41,239 bases of DNA from SVQP01 sp045650025 (GCA_045650025.1 JAZRQR010000078.1:1-41239), one strand, 5' to 3'; counted from the stretch's first letter, positions 8,148 to 17,587 are shown. Numbers and translations: made by a program. The notes: generated by a model from the sequence alone, not told the origin.

Positions 8148-9616
8148 ATGACAAGAATTTACTGGATGCAATGGGTAGTATTGACCCCGTGCTGATCATG
8201 GGGGCTGCTCCCGATGAAAAACAAAAAAAGCCCACAGGGGCTGTATGGGTACGTTGGGTTGCGATTGCGGCTTGCTTTTGTCTTGTTTTGAGTGCCGTTG
8301 CAATCGTGCCGATGCTGCTTGACGGGAATACCGAATCTCTTCACCAAGGTGAGATTGGTTCAAGCGACACACCTGACAAGCCGGGCATTCCGATTAAAAA
8401 CGTGCAAGTTCCTTCTTCCGCGCCGCAGTATTACGGCAGTCAGGCAAGCAACGATGTCTCGGGAGGAATTGGCGCAGAGCGTATCCTTTCAGGCATATCC
8501 GTAACGGCAAGCTTGATACAAGCACTTCCCGATACTTACACTTTTTTTGATAATTGGAAACAAACGGAGTTTCGGCTTTTGCGCATGAAGGTCATTACCG
8601 TTCTTGAAGGCGTTGACATGCCGGATGAATTCTACTTTATCGTTCCTGCCGACTATATGACCGATTACGGTATTTACGACAAATTCGTGTTCATTGATAT
8701 GGCGCAGTACGGCTACGAATACTCGGTTGTCTATAATCAAACAACGGGATGTGCCGAGCAACTCCACAGAGTTTTGTTTGGCTACAGTTGTATCGGATTT
8801 GGCAATTTGGGAGAAAACCTTATGGCGTTTGATTCCCAAGGGAATTTTGACATGCGTTTATGGACCTCTACGCAAAGCTGGACGAGATCCACGCAAAATG
8901 CGATATCCCACATGGGAACTGCGTATTATGCAGAATATTCACTTGAAAATGCGGAAAACGCAGCGCGCGAGTCCGGTCATGGCGGTGACTTTCACGAGGT
9001 ACACTCCCTTATAAGCATGACAGGCGATGCCGCTGATGCTTTTGATTACGTGTCATCCTTTGATAACGGCATTTACGTGCCGAGCTATCATAACGGAGAC
9101 ATACTTGGGCTCGGACCCGAAATCCAATTTAGTATCAGACGATACATTGGCGGATTTGCGACCAATGAAGCTGCTATGATATACGAAGACAGCGTTCGGT
9201 GGTCAAACGCACGCTTTACAAAAGAGGATGAGCAAAACCTTCCCGATCTGCAAGCGGCAATTGCTGCAGTGACAAGTGCCTACTATGCAGGCGAGATCAT
9301 TCCCCCGAATTTTTCGTATGCTGAACAATCAACGCAGGAAAGCTACGGCATTTTCGGCTGGTATGCCCAAACGGAAAGCGGTGTGATCGGCATCGTTCGC
9401 GTGACGTGGTGTTACAAAAACAGAGAATTAGAGCACAATATCTCCGACAGATATTACGATGATGCGTACTATATCATCGAATTCGGTCAGAACGTATGTG
9501 ACCCGATCCAAAGAGATGCGTTGTGCGAGCGGATCGGTCAATATGATAAGACATTCATTTTTGATGGAAGTTATGACGAATTCGGCAAAATACTTGAACG
9601 GTATTGGGTTGAATAA
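8144..9616 (+). CDS. Membrane-anchored anti-sigma factor-like protein
   Basis: A 490-residue protein with a short cytoplasmic N-terminus (LLDAMGSIDPVLIMGAAPDEK, typical of clostridial proteins paired with ECF sigma factors), one transmembrane helix at about residues 31-52 and a ~430-residue extracytoplasmic domain rich in aromatic and acidic residues. It overlaps the sigma gene by 4 bp. By position and topology it is expected to hold the sigma factor at the membrane until an external cue is sensed. The outer domain is not recognised, and no classical ZAS zinc motif (HxxxCxxC) is seen in the N-terminus, so the mode of sigma binding is open. Confidence 0.75.
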   Translation: MNDKNLLDAMGSIDPVLIMGAAPDEKQKKPTGAVWVRWVAIAACFCLVLSAVAIVPMLLDGNTESLHQGEIGSSDTPDKPGIPIKNVQVPSSAPQYYGSQASNDVSGGIGAERILSGISVTASLIQALPDTYTFFDNWKQTEFRLLRMKVITVLEGVDMPDEFYFIVPADYMTDYGIYDKFVFIDMAQYGYEYSVVYNQTTGCAEQLHRVLFGYSCIGFGNLGENLMAFDSQGNFDMRLWTSTQSWTRSTQNAISHMGTAYYAEYSLENAENAARESGHGGDFHEVHSLISMTGDAADAFDYVSSFDNGIYVPSYHNGDILGLGPEIQFSIRRYIGGFATNEAAMIYEDSVRWSNARFTKEDEQNLPDLQAAIAAVTSAYYAGEIIPPNFSYAEQSTQESYGIFGWYAQTESGVIGIVRVTWCYKNRELEHNISDRYYDDAYYIIEFGQNVCDPIQRDALCERIGQYDKTFIFDGSYDEFGKILERYWVE

Positions 9617-9627
9617 AGGAGTTCCTG

Positions 9628-9981
9628 ATGAAAAAGAAAACCATACTCATAATATCAATTTGCATAGGCGCTGCCCTTTTGCTTGCACCCGCGGCGATCA
9701 TTCTGAGCGGAAACCAAATTACGGTTACGCGTTGCGTAATAACCCTAAGCAACGCCATTTATATGGTCTACGATGAGCGCCCCGTTGGGATCGGGCATGA
9801 CAAGCAGGACAAATACGAGACTGGGGATCTGCTTGTGATCCTGCACCGCTCTGCATTTAACGAAACTTATCCCGAAAAAACAAAAGCCTCCCTGATCGTC
9901 AAGATCGGTAACGGCACGCAAGACGATATTCCGCAAAAGGTGTTCGATGCGCTGATTGCAACGGGAAATTGGGAGGAATAG
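9628..9981 (+). CDS. Small membrane-anchored or exported protein of unknown function
   Basis: A 117-residue protein with a positively charged start (MKKK), a hydrophobic segment at about residues 5-27 and an ~85-residue outer domain. The outer part contains GDLLVILHRSAFNETYPEK. An AAAGGAG Shine-Dalgarno precedes the ATG, and the gene starts 11 bp after the anti-sigma gene, so the three form one transcription unit. No domain recognised. It could be a target or accessory of the sigma system. Confidence 0.7.
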   Translation: MKKKTILIISICIGAALLLAPAAIILSGNQITVTRCVITLSNAIYMVYDERPVGIGHDKQDKYETGDLLVILHRSAFNETYPEKTKASLIVKIGNGTQDDIPQKVFDALIATGNWEE

Positions 9982-10074
9982 GAGTATTCGCGGGTATTAT
10001 CCCAAATAAATAGATTAGTCAAATATTCGGGTCGCCCCCACGGATATATACCCGAATGCGCGTCCGAATTCACG

Positions 10075-10110
10075 GGGCTGAGTCAAAAGTTTTTGACTCA
10101 GCCCTTTTTT
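10075..10110 (+). terminator. Intrinsic terminator of the sigma/anti-sigma operon
   Basis: Perfect 14-bp stem (GGGCTGAGTCAAAA / TTTTGACTCAGCCC) with a 2-base spacing and six T residues after it, about 95 bp downstream of the last plus-strand gene. Confidence 0.9.
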
Positions 10111-10115
10111 CGTTT

Positions 10116-10811
10116 TCATTCATTTTGATCGCTCTTGACCGCAGTAACCGGAAAATCGAAATACGTGTCGGGGTACGGCTCCTCTTTGAGCATAAAATGC
10201 CACCATTCGGTCATAATGGTGCGAAATCCATTCTCGACCATTGCATTGCGTAATATAGCGCGATTTCGGATTTGCTCCTCGGTCAACCCTTCGGTATGCG
10301 CCGAATGTGATATTTCGCCAAAAAAGTCAAACGCACTACCCATATCAAGCTCCTCCCCGGTTTTCATATCCACCAAGGTCAGATCCACCGCTGCACCGCG
10401 GCTATGGGAGGATCTCGCCGAGATATACCCCGACTCGAACAGGACGGATTTTTCCACACCCGGATAAAAATACGCCTTCATGTCGTTTGCATCAAGATCC
10501 TGTACCCATCTCTTAAAATGATTGACAGCCGATTGTGGTCTGTACGTATCGAAAATCTTGATAAGATAGCCTTGCTTTTTCAGATCCTCGCTAGCGCCTT
10601 TCAAGGCAAGCGCCGCTTCCCTGGTTAAATATGCGACGGGAGCTTCATAGGAATCGATTCTCGTGCCAACAAAGTTGAACGCAGAATAATAGCGGATATC
10701 CATAATGGCATCCGGAATGACGTCTGCCACCAACACAAAGCCGGATTTATCCAGATAGTGCTCGGATTTACGGGTCTTTCTCCCCAAATCGTCCATGTAT
10801 ATGTTACTCAT
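10116..10811 (-). CDS. D-alanyl-D-alanine dipeptidase, VanX/DdpX family (M15D)
   Basis: A 231-residue zinc dipeptidase that hydrolyses D-Ala-D-Ala. Family signatures are complete: TYRP with Arg91, SSHSRGAAVDLTLVDM with zinc ligands His136 and Asp143, DMGSAFD, and EWWHF with catalytic Glu202 and ligand His205. No signal peptide, so cytoplasmic. It is 31 bp downstream of the MBL-fold lipoprotein gene and may be last in that operon. No vanA/vanH-type ligase or dehydrogenase or VanRS pair is nearby, so a role in D-Ala-D-Ala turnover or salvage is more likely than glycopeptide resistance. Confidence 0.9.
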   Translation of the reverse strand: MSNIYMDDLGRKTRKSEHYLDKSGFVLVADVIPDAIMDIRYYSAFNFVGTRIDSYEAPVAYLTREAALALKGASEDLKKQGYLIKIFDTYRPQSAVNHFKRWVQDLDANDMKAYFYPGVEKSVLFESGYISARSSHSRGAAVDLTLVDMKTGEELDMGSAFDFFGEISHSAHTEGLTEEQIRNRAILRNAMVENGFRTIMTEWWHFMLKEEPYPDTYFDFPVTAVKSDQNE

Positions 10812-10842
10812 GTCTAAATTCCCTACTTGATGTCAATGCATG

Positions 10843-12315
10843 TTAGTTGAGCCACGCGGAAAGCAATTCGTTTTGGGTCACTCTCGCGTTGCCCGAGGAT
10901 AACACAAGCACGGTTGCCATTTCCTCGGTTTCGGTGCTCATAATATAGGTAGTCAGATCCTTTTGCTTGTTGTAGATGATATTTTTACCATCGTAGCCGC
11001 AGAAGGTCTGATACTCACAGGTACCGTTTGCAATTTGCTCCACAAAGTTGTCGTATTCCTCTTGCGCGGTTCGTGCATGGTTGGTGCTTGTTCTGCGCTT
11101 ATCGATCACGTAAGAGGTCTGGTAGCCCAAGTTGCCCCACGCAATCAGCACGGTATGTCTGCCATTGCGGCTATCGCTTGGGGAGCGTGTACCCATGGGC
11201 AGCAGCACAGTTTTGGCGCCCGTAGCATCATACATGGAGCGCAGATACTCCCAGCCGTGAGAATCGTTCGGACCGGTAAAAAGTCCGTGGTGCGTCATCT
11301 GAAATGCATCTGCTACAAAAGCGGATTCTGCGAAGCAAGAAAGTGCAGTCGCAGCCGCTTGGTCACCCGCGTCACCCAAGTGCAGCACGCGCGCACCTGC
11401 GCAATCCGCAATAAAGATCAGACTGGTGTTGTTTTCATAGTTGATGCGCTCCAGCATATCGGGCGTATACAGCATATCCAGCGTCAGATTGCCAATATAG
11501 TAGCGCAACCCTGCGTGTGGCGTCACGTGCACGGCATCCGGGAAACACGTAGTCAGGTGAGACACGAAAAACGGCACGTCCACACCCGTCAGCACGGTCT
11601 TATCGACGGGCAAGGAATACATAAAATATTCCACGCTGGTCGTTTCTGCATAAATTGAAGCAAAATTGAGCATGGCACCGAAGTGATCGCCGTGTCCGTG
11701 CGAGAGGATCCAGGCGGCAATTTGGTATTTGCCGTCCGCATCCTTGGCAACATCCAGCGTTTGCAGGGCTTGGTATATCACGGTCTCGTTGCCCGGAATG
11801 CCGCCATCCAGAATGACCGCTCTGCCATCCGAAAGGCGGTACACGTAGCACATGCCGATCGCAGGGTTATCAGTGGTTTGGTTGCGCGCAACCCCGATCT
11901 GCACCATGGTGACCTCGCTTGTGCCGGTTGCTTCATTGGGCACAAGCAGGTCTTGCGCAGCCTTAGCTGTAACGTCCCACATAACGCGCACGCCCTCCTC
12001 GGAAGGATACAGCGTGATCTGCACGTCATTTGCCACTAAAACCCAAGGAGAGATGATAGCGCCATCCACAACGGATGCGTCCAGGCGCTGATACCCTGCA
12101 TCCACAAATGCTTGCTGCACATTGGTTGCAGCAGTTCCCTTCAAGGTCGTTTGCCATGTGCTTTGCCCAAACTGCTCAATCGCAGCATCGGGTGCAATGC
12201 GTGTAATCACATGCTCGGGTGCTTCCGCCTGGGGCGTAACCGGTACTGCAGTGCAGGAAGCCAGCGCGACTGTCATCAGGGCAATGCACAGAAAATACAA
12301 TCCAATTCGTTTCAT
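10843..12315 (-). CDS. Lipoprotein with metallo-beta-lactamase fold
   Basis: A 490-residue protein beginning with a lipoprotein signal peptide: MKR, hydrophobic segment and lipobox LASC with Cys at residue 21. A ~130-residue N-terminal region precedes an MBL-fold domain with SHGHGDHFG, the metal-binding HxHxDH motif, and later LHLGDAGD and MTHHG. This resembles the extracellular MBL domain of ComEC-type proteins, but no membrane channel part is present. It overlaps the GH35 gene by ATGA. A second protein with a related HFHDDHFG motif is encoded at 32573-33400. Substrate unknown; a phosphodiester or lipid-type hydrolase on the outer face of the membrane is inference. Confidence 0.8.
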   Translation of the reverse strand: MKRIGLYFLCIALMTVALASCTAVPVTPQAEAPEHVITRIAPDAAIEQFGQSTWQTTLKGTAATNVQQAFVDAGYQRLDASVVDGAIISPWVLVANDVQITLYPSEEGVRVMWDVTAKAAQDLLVPNEATGTSEVTMVQIGVARNQTTDNPAIGMCYVYRLSDGRAVILDGGIPGNETVIYQALQTLDVAKDADGKYQIAAWILSHGHGDHFGAMLNFASIYAETTSVEYFMYSLPVDKTVLTGVDVPFFVSHLTTCFPDAVHVTPHAGLRYYIGNLTLDMLYTPDMLERINYENNTSLIFIADCAGARVLHLGDAGDQAAATALSCFAESAFVADAFQMTHHGLFTGPNDSHGWEYLRSMYDATGAKTVLLPMGTRSPSDSRNGRHTVLIAWGNLGYQTSYVIDKRRTSTNHARTAQEEYDNFVEQIANGTCEYQTFCGYDGKNIIYNKQKDLTTYIMSTETEEMATVLVLSSGNARVTQNELLSAWLN

Positions 12316-14078
12316 TCGGTCACCTGTAATTCGGGAACGTCCGTGAACTCAATTACAGGCAGCTCATAGCCGTCCGATTCAAATACAACAATTTCATTAT
12401 CGCCCTGTCTTAGCAACGGAGCGGGCACATAAAGCGTCTTCTGCGGTCCTGCGGGATTGAAATAACGACCGATATTAAAGCCATTCACCGTCACAAAGCC
12501 CTTAGTAAAGCCATCCAGACGTACGTAGGTGTCAGCGGGCTTGGAATCCACACGCAGATTGCCGCGCAGGAATACGGGCTTTTCAAAGCCACTCTCGGAA
12601 GCAAAGCGCAAGCCGGAAAGGTCATCCATGGTCAAGGGGTACATTTCCCAACCGTAGTGGAATCTCTGTCCGAGGCGTACGCCCCCCACAATGCCCTTGG
12701 GGTCAAGCAGATGAATGCCGTAATTGACTCTGCCCATATTTTCCACCAGAATTTCCACGGTTGCAGTCTCGCCAAAGCCCAGCGAGAGTGTAACGGGGTC
12801 ATCACGGCGATCGCGCTCCTTGATGCCGGCAAACTTGCCGTTGATAAACACGATGGCGCGATCATGTACCTCACCAAAGCAAAGCGGCAGCGGCTCAATA
12901 GGACCTTGAATCTCGGTACGGTACAGCACGTAACCAAAATCCTGGCCGATCTGCTCCATGGTCTTTGGGAAAGCGGCGCGAACGGGTGCGGAAATTCTCC
13001 CCAGATTTTCAAACAGATCTGCCTGCTCGGTCAGCGTGATCTTGCCATAGGCACACTTTTCGGAATTTTTGACAGCAATTTCAGGTGCTTTCTTGCCCGT
13101 TCTGCGCTCGATCAAGGCTTTGACTTGCTCGTAAAGCGGCGTGGTATCGCCTGCCTCGGTCAGAAGCGCACGGTAATCGTAGCTGGTAATGGTGGGCTGA
13201 TACTGCCCCGGATGGTTGGCACCGTTCCAAAAGCTAAAGTTGGTGCCGCCGTGGAACATATACAGGTTAAAGGACGCATCCAGTTCAAAGAATTTCTCAA
13301 TCTCGTTCACTATATCGTCAATAGGACGCAGCTGCGTGCCCTTTTCGTACCAATGGTCAAACCAGCCGTCCCAAAATTCACCACACATCAAAGGGCGATC
13401 CTTCTGGAACTCACGTAGGGTCAGGATCTGCTCGGTATAGCTGCCGAAGTTGGCAACCGCCAGCACATCGGGCAGCGTGCCACCGCTCAGCATCCACTTT
13501 GCCGTGCCGTCCGAGGTGAACAGCTGGCAATCGATGCCGTTCTCGCGATATATATCCACGATCTTTTGCAGATAGATATGGTCATCGCCATAGCTGCCGT
13601 ATTCATTTTCCACCTGTACCATAATGACGTTACCGCCGTTGTTACACAAATGCGGACGCACTCGCGAAAGCAGCTCACGATAATAGGGCTTGACCTTTTC
13701 TAAATACAAGGGATCATCGCAACGAATTGCCATATTGGGATAAGAAAGCAGCCACGAGGGCAAGCCACCGAAATCCCACTCGGCGCAGATATATGGACCG
13801 GGACGCAGGATGACCCAAAGCCCCAGCTTTTCTGCCGTTTCGATAAATCGTTCAATATCCAGAATGCCTGAGAAATCAAACTGCCCTTCCTTACGCTCGT
13901 GCAAATTCCAGCAGGTATAGGTCTCCACGGTGTTCAGACCGCAAGCCTTGAGCTTGGTCAATCTGTCTTCCCAGCATTCGGGCAATGTGCGGAAATAATG
14001 AATAGCACCCGACAGGACGGTAAAAGGCTTGCCGTCCAACATAAAACTTTGATTCTGATAAGTAAAATTATGCTTCAT
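12312..14078 (-). CDS. Beta-galactosidase, glycoside hydrolase family 35
   Basis: A 588-residue cytoplasmic GH35 enzyme. The TIM-barrel shows GAIHYFR at 24-30, GLNTVETYTCWNLHE at 47-61 and RPGPYICAEWDFGGLP at 92-107. The acid/base is Glu159 in VQVENEYGSYG, and the nucleophile Glu234 in CGEFWDGWFDHW. C-terminal beta-sandwich domains follow, with VNGFNIGRYF near the end. A TTG six bases upstream is also possible, but the ATG at 14078 is preferred; neither has a strong Shine-Dalgarno, suggesting coupling to the AIM24-like gene, which ends at 14081. Releases terminal galactose from oligosaccharides; because no signal peptide is present, imported or phosphorylase-derived sugars are likely substrates. 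Confidence 0.93.
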   Translation of the reverse strand: MKHNFTYQNQSFMLDGKPFTVLSGAIHYFRTLPECWEDRLTKLKACGLNTVETYTCWNLHERKEGQFDFSGILDIERFIETAEKLGLWVILRPGPYICAEWDFGGLPSWLLSYPNMAIRCDDPLYLEKVKPYYRELLSRVRPHLCNNGGNVIMVQVENEYGSYGDDHIYLQKIVDIYRENGIDCQLFTSDGTAKWMLSGGTLPDVLAVANFGSYTEQILTLREFQKDRPLMCGEFWDGWFDHWYEKGTQLRPIDDIVNEIEKFFELDASFNLYMFHGGTNFSFWNGANHPGQYQPTITSYDYRALLTEAGDTTPLYEQVKALIERRTGKKAPEIAVKNSEKCAYGKITLTEQADLFENLGRISAPVRAAFPKTMEQIGQDFGYVLYRTEIQGPIEPLPLCFGEVHDRAIVFINGKFAGIKERDRRDDPVTLSLGFGETATVEILVENMGRVNYGIHLLDPKGIVGGVRLGQRFHYGWEMYPLTMDDLSGLRFASESGFEKPVFLRGNLRVDSKPADTYVRLDGFTKGFVTVNGFNIGRYFNPAGPQKTLYVPAPLLRQGDNEIVVFESDGYELPVIEFTDVPELQVTE

Positions 14079-14080
14079 GA

Positions 14081-14764
14081 TCAATTATTCTTGGATGCGA
14101 TATAAGGAGCAATGGCAGCTGCAGTTGCTACAATGGGCATAGATTGTACCCAAACCTTACCGGGACCGGTAACGCGGGTATTGAACAGTCCTTCACCGCC
14201 AAACAATACGTTCTTGACGCCCTTGACGCTTTCGATGTCCATAGTACAAGTCTCACTCATGGCAGCCAGATAACCGGTACCCAGAATCAGGCTCTCACCC
14301 GCAGTGAGATCGTACTCGGTACAGTGGCCGTCGATCTCAATAAACACAATACCGTCGCCCGTGATCTTTTGCATAATAAAGCCCTCACCGCCAAGCAAGC
14401 CTGCGCCCAGTTTTTTGCGGAAATGAATGGACAGATCCAGTCCCTTTTCCATAGCAAGGAAACCCTTCTTCTGCACGATGATGCCGTTTCCGGGGGTGAC
14501 GTGGTGCGCGATAATAGAGCCCGGGAAGGAAGACGCAAACGCGATCATACCGGCGCCGCTCTTAGGCGTATACTCATTCAGGAAGACAGACTCACCGGAA
14601 AACATGCGTCCCATAGCCTTGCCCAAACCGCCTGCATTGGTTTCCATTTTCATGTTGGGGCTCATCCAGCTCATGGCACCTCTTTCGGTGCAAAGCGTCT
14701 CACCCTGCTCCGGGTAGCAAATCACAACAGGCAAATTATCGCCCTTAATTTCATACTTGATCAT
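14081..14764 (-). CDS. AIM24/TIGR00266-family protein
   Basis: A 227-residue Gly-rich beta-fold protein matching the AIM24/TIGR00266 family (E. coli YhdX-like beta-helical fold) by features such as ERGAMSWMS, GLGKAMGRMFSGES, LGAGLLGGEGFIMQK and GEGLFNTRVTGPGKVWVQ. The last residues are hydrophobic. Biochemical role of bacterial members is not established. Start ATG at 14764 with an AGGAGA site, 18 bp after the MalY-type gene. It lies between an aminotransferase-type lyase and a galactosidase, so operon context gives no clear functional hint. Confidence 0.85.
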   Translation of the reverse strand: MIKYEIKGDNLPVVICYPEQGETLCTERGAMSWMSPNMKMETNAGGLGKAMGRMFSGESVFLNEYTPKSGAGMIAFASSFPGSIIAHHVTPGNGIIVQKKGFLAMEKGLDLSIHFRKKLGAGLLGGEGFIMQKITGDGIVFIEIDGHCTEYDLTAGESLILGTGYLAAMSETCTMDIESVKGVKNVLFGGEGLFNTRVTGPGKVWVQSMPIVATAAAIAPYIASKNN

Positions 14765-14782
14765 ACTCTTGTCTCCTTTTCA

Positions 14783-15988
14783 TTATGCGTTGAATATATA
14801 ACGGTCAAGACGGTCAAACGCCTCTACGACTAAAGACTTGGGCAATGCGAGGTTGATACGGATCTGGTTGATGCCGCCATGCGCGTTACCATGCTGCCAC
14901 GCAACGCCAACCTCGCATCCTGCAGCAACAAGCTGCTCAATGGTCATGCCATGCTCTTGCAGCCAATCGGTGCAATCAATAAACAGCATATACGTGCCCT
15001 GCGGCTTTTGTACAGTAACGCCCTTGAAACGCTCGGCAATATAGCGGCACGCGTAATCCACGTTGTCGGAAAGCACGTCGCACAGCTGATCCACCCACTC
15101 GCGTCCCTCAGGAGTATATGCGCCGATCAGCGCATACATGGAAAGCATATTCATGGAGTTGTAATGCGAGAGCGAGGACTCCTTTTCCACGCGGTCACGC
15201 AGGCGATCGTTGTATATGATGTGATATGCCCCGATCAAGCCCGCCAGATTGAAGGTTTTGGAGGGTGCATACATAGCAACCGTGCGCTGCTTTGCATCCT
15301 CGCTGACCGACTGAGTGGGAATATGCTTGTGTCCTTCGATCAAAATATCCGACCAGATCTCGTCTGATACCACAAACACGTCGTATTTCTGATAGAGAGC
15401 CATCAAGCGCTCAATCTCCCAGCGTTCCCAAACGCGACCCGTAGGATTGTGGGGGGAGCAGAAAATGGCTGCGTGAATGCGATTCTGCACGATCTTTTGC
15501 TCCACGTCGGCAAAGTCAATACGCCAAGTTCCCTGCTCGTCCTGTACAAGACGGCTCTCTATGATGTGATAACCATTATTGTCCAGCGAGCCTCGGAAGC
15601 CCATGTACAACGGACTGAGCACCAGCACGTTATCACCGCGCGAGCAGAACGTTGCAAGAGCGCTGAGCACGCCACCAAGCACGCCGTTTTCATAACCGAT
15701 GTGCTTGGGCTCCAAGTCCTCAACACCGTTGCGGTCACGCTGCCAGCCGATAATAGCATCAAAATATTCGTCTCTGGGATCAAAATACCCAAATGCAGGG
15801 TGTGTAATGCGCGCGGCAATTGCCTCTGTAATGGTGGGAACGGTGGCAAAGTTCATATCCGCAACCCACATGGGAATGGCGTTAAAGCCCTCCTTGGGTG
15901 CAGCAGGCGCCCAACCGTTGCCAAGTGCATCCACAGCAAGCGCATCCTTGCCGCGTCTATCCATGATCGTTGTAAAATCGTATTGCAT
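14783..15988 (-). CDS. MalY/PatB-type PLP-dependent cystathionine beta-lyase/aminotransferase
   Basis: A 401-residue fold-type I PLP enzyme of the MalY/PatB group. Evidence: IPMWVADMNF near residues 38-47, PLP-ring Asp209 in VVSDEIWSD, PLP Lys244 in APSKTFNLAGL, and SPHNPTGRVW at 178-187. Members cleave cystathionine or other cysteine S-conjugates to thiol, pyruvate and ammonia; some also regulate sugar genes (E. coli MalY). First gene of the operon ending at 10843 or 10116, with a promoter at 16021-16049 and a GGGGAGAG Shine-Dalgarno. Confidence 0.92.
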   Translation of the reverse strand: MQYDFTTIMDRRGKDALAVDALGNGWAPAAPKEGFNAIPMWVADMNFATVPTITEAIAARITHPAFGYFDPRDEYFDAIIGWQRDRNGVEDLEPKHIGYENGVLGGVLSALATFCSRGDNVLVLSPLYMGFRGSLDNNGYHIIESRLVQDEQGTWRIDFADVEQKIVQNRIHAAIFCSPHNPTGRVWERWEIERLMALYQKYDVFVVSDEIWSDILIEGHKHIPTQSVSEDAKQRTVAMYAPSKTFNLAGLIGAYHIIYNDRLRDRVEKESSLSHYNSMNMLSMYALIGAYTPEGREWVDQLCDVLSDNVDYACRYIAERFKGVTVQKPQGTYMLFIDCTDWLQEHGMTIEQLVAAGCEVGVAWQHGNAHGGINQIRINLALPKSLVVEAFDRLDRYIFNA

Positions 15989-16020
15989 AGGTGCTCTCCC
16001 CTTTATTTGTCATTGCCATC

Positions 16021-16049
16021 ATTATACCACACATTTTTCAATATTGCAA
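16021..16049 (-). promoter_or_regulatory. Promoter for the MalY-AIM24-GH35 operon
   Basis: Minus strand: -35 TTGCAA (16049-16044), 17-bp spacer, perfect -10 TATAAT (16026-16021), 33 bp before the start codon at 15988. Confidence 0.7.
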
Positions 16050-16052
16050 CAC

Positions 16053-16087
16053 AAAAAAGCGGCTGCGCACAAGGCACAGCCGCTTTT
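16053..16087 (-). terminator. Intrinsic terminator of the uracil permease gene
   Basis: An 11-bp stem (AAAAGCGGCTG / CAGCCGCTTTT) with an 11-base loop, followed on the minus strand by a run of six T. It lies 7 bp after the stop of the permease gene. Confidence 0.88.
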
Positions 16088-16093
16088 ATTTAA

Positions 16094-17587
16094 TTAATTT
16101 TCTTTTTTGTCGAATTTAGACAGCACTGCATTGGTTACGATACCAAGAATGAGTGCAGATGCAACCGAGGTCACCTGTACGAACGCGGTAACGACCTTTG
16201 CGCCACCCTCAACGCCGAATGCGTAGGGGATCTGGAGTGCCAGACCACCGATGCCCGCAATTAGGATTGCAGAAACGACGAACAGGTTCTTGTTTTCATT
16301 GAGATCCACGTCTTTGATCATCTTCAGACCGGATACTGCGATGAAGCCGTACAGCGTCAGGCAAACACCGCCCATTACGCAGGAAGGAATGGTTTGAAGC
16401 AGCACCATCAGGGGGCTAAAGAAGGACAGACACAGACACATGATCGCGGTGGTGGTGATGGTAATAACAGACGCGTTACCGGTAATTGCTACGCAACCAA
16501 CCGATTCACCGTAGGTGGTGTTGGGGCAAATGCCGAACAGCGTACCACCGATCGAGCCAACGCCGTCACCCAAAAGCGTGCGGGACAGACCGGGATCCTC
16601 GATCAGGTCTCGATCGATAATGGTGGAAAGGTTCTTATGGTCTGCAATATGCTCTGCGAATACGACCAACGCAACGGGCAGGAACGCAACGGCAACTGCG
16701 ATGACGTTTGCAAGAGTTGCATTCATATCTGCGGTGTTGATCAGCATACCTGCACCCTCAATGGAGGAAGTGCCGGTCGCGATCTCCTTGATTGCCTCGA
16801 CCAGTGCGAAATCGGGCAGCTTGAAGAAGGCTTCAATGCCCTTGAAGGTGCCGTCTGCATTGATAAAGTTGTCAACCAGGGGCTGCCAGTTCAGGATCTT
16901 GAAATATTCGATGTTGGCTGCATTACCGATCACGGTGAATACCGAAGCGGTTGCATAGCCTGCAGCGATACCGATGATGAACGGAATCAGGCGAGGCATC
17001 TGGCGGCGCTTCTGCGTGGCGCAAACGACAACCACAAAGAAGGTAACCAGACCGCACAGCAGCGCGATAAGGTTATAGGAAGCGATGGGATTGCCAACGA
17101 TCTCATGAGCGGGAAGATCAGGGGATGCAATACCGTTTGCCTTGACCATATCTCCCATTGCATTGCCTGCCAGGGACAGACCGATCACTGCAACGGTGGG
17201 GCCAATGATAACGGGAGGCATGAGCTTGTTCACCCAATTGGTGCCAACGACCTTAATGATCAGCGCGATGACAACGTATACAAGACCTGCGATGACAGAG
17301 CCAAGCACGATGCCTGCATAACCATAGGTAATTGCTACGAACAAGGAGCTCAGGAATGCAAACGAGCTGCCAAGGAATACGGGGCTCTTACGCTTGGTGA
17401 ACAGCTGATAGATCAGCGTACCAACACCTGCGCCGAAAATTGCGGCGGGCATTTGGGTCGGAAGACCGATGATTGCGGGTACTGCAATGGTTGCTGCCAG
17501 AATTGCCAATACCTGTTGCAACGCGAAGATGAGCATATTGCCAAACTTCGGTTTGTCATGGATGTCGTAAACTAAGTTTTTAGCCAT
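16094..17587 (-). CDS. uraA: Uracil permease, NCS2 nucleobase:cation symporter
   Basis: A 497-residue polytopic membrane protein of the NCS2 family, which imports uracil (or xanthine in relatives) with protons. It begins with FGNMLIFALQQVLAI, which includes the QQ typical of the group. The two substrate-binding glutamates are present in AEHIADH and PNTTYGESVG (equivalent to UraA Glu241 and Glu290); the NTTYGE motif favours uracil over xanthine specificity. It is longer than E. coli UraA (about 430) because of a ~60-residue insert between central helices. Monocistronic: own promoter (17658-17686) and terminator. The leader holds a 7-bp hairpin (17621-17644), but no PyrR-type binding loop was recognised. 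Confidence 0.9.
   Translation of the reverse strand: MAKNLVYDIHDKPKFGNMLIFALQQVLAILAATIAVPAIIGLPTQMPAAIFGAGVGTLIYQLFTKRKSPVFLGSSFAFLSSLFVAITYGYAGIVLGSVIAGLVYVVIALIIKVVGTNWVNKLMPPVIIGPTVAVIGLSLAGNAMGDMVKANGIASPDLPAHEIVGNPIASYNLIALLCGLVTFFVVVVCATQKRRQMPRLIPFIIGIAAGYATASVFTVIGNAANIEYFKILNWQPLVDNFINADGTFKGIEAFFKLPDFALVEAIKEIATGTSSIEGAGMLINTADMNATLANVIAVAVAFLPVALVVFAEHIADHKNLSTIIDRDLIEDPGLSRTLLGDGVGSIGGTLFGICPNTTYGESVGCVAITGNASVITITTTAIMCLCLSFFSPLMVLLQTIPSCVMGGVCLTLYGFIAVSGLKMIKDVDLNENKNLFVVSAILIAGIGGLALQIPYAFGVEGGAKVVTAFVQVTSVASALILGIVTNAVLSKFDKKEN

Noticed and set aside
16394..17575. Plus-strand frame opposite the uracil permease
   Set aside because: Gly/Asn/Cys-rich composition of an antisense frame; the permease motifs are on the minus strand.
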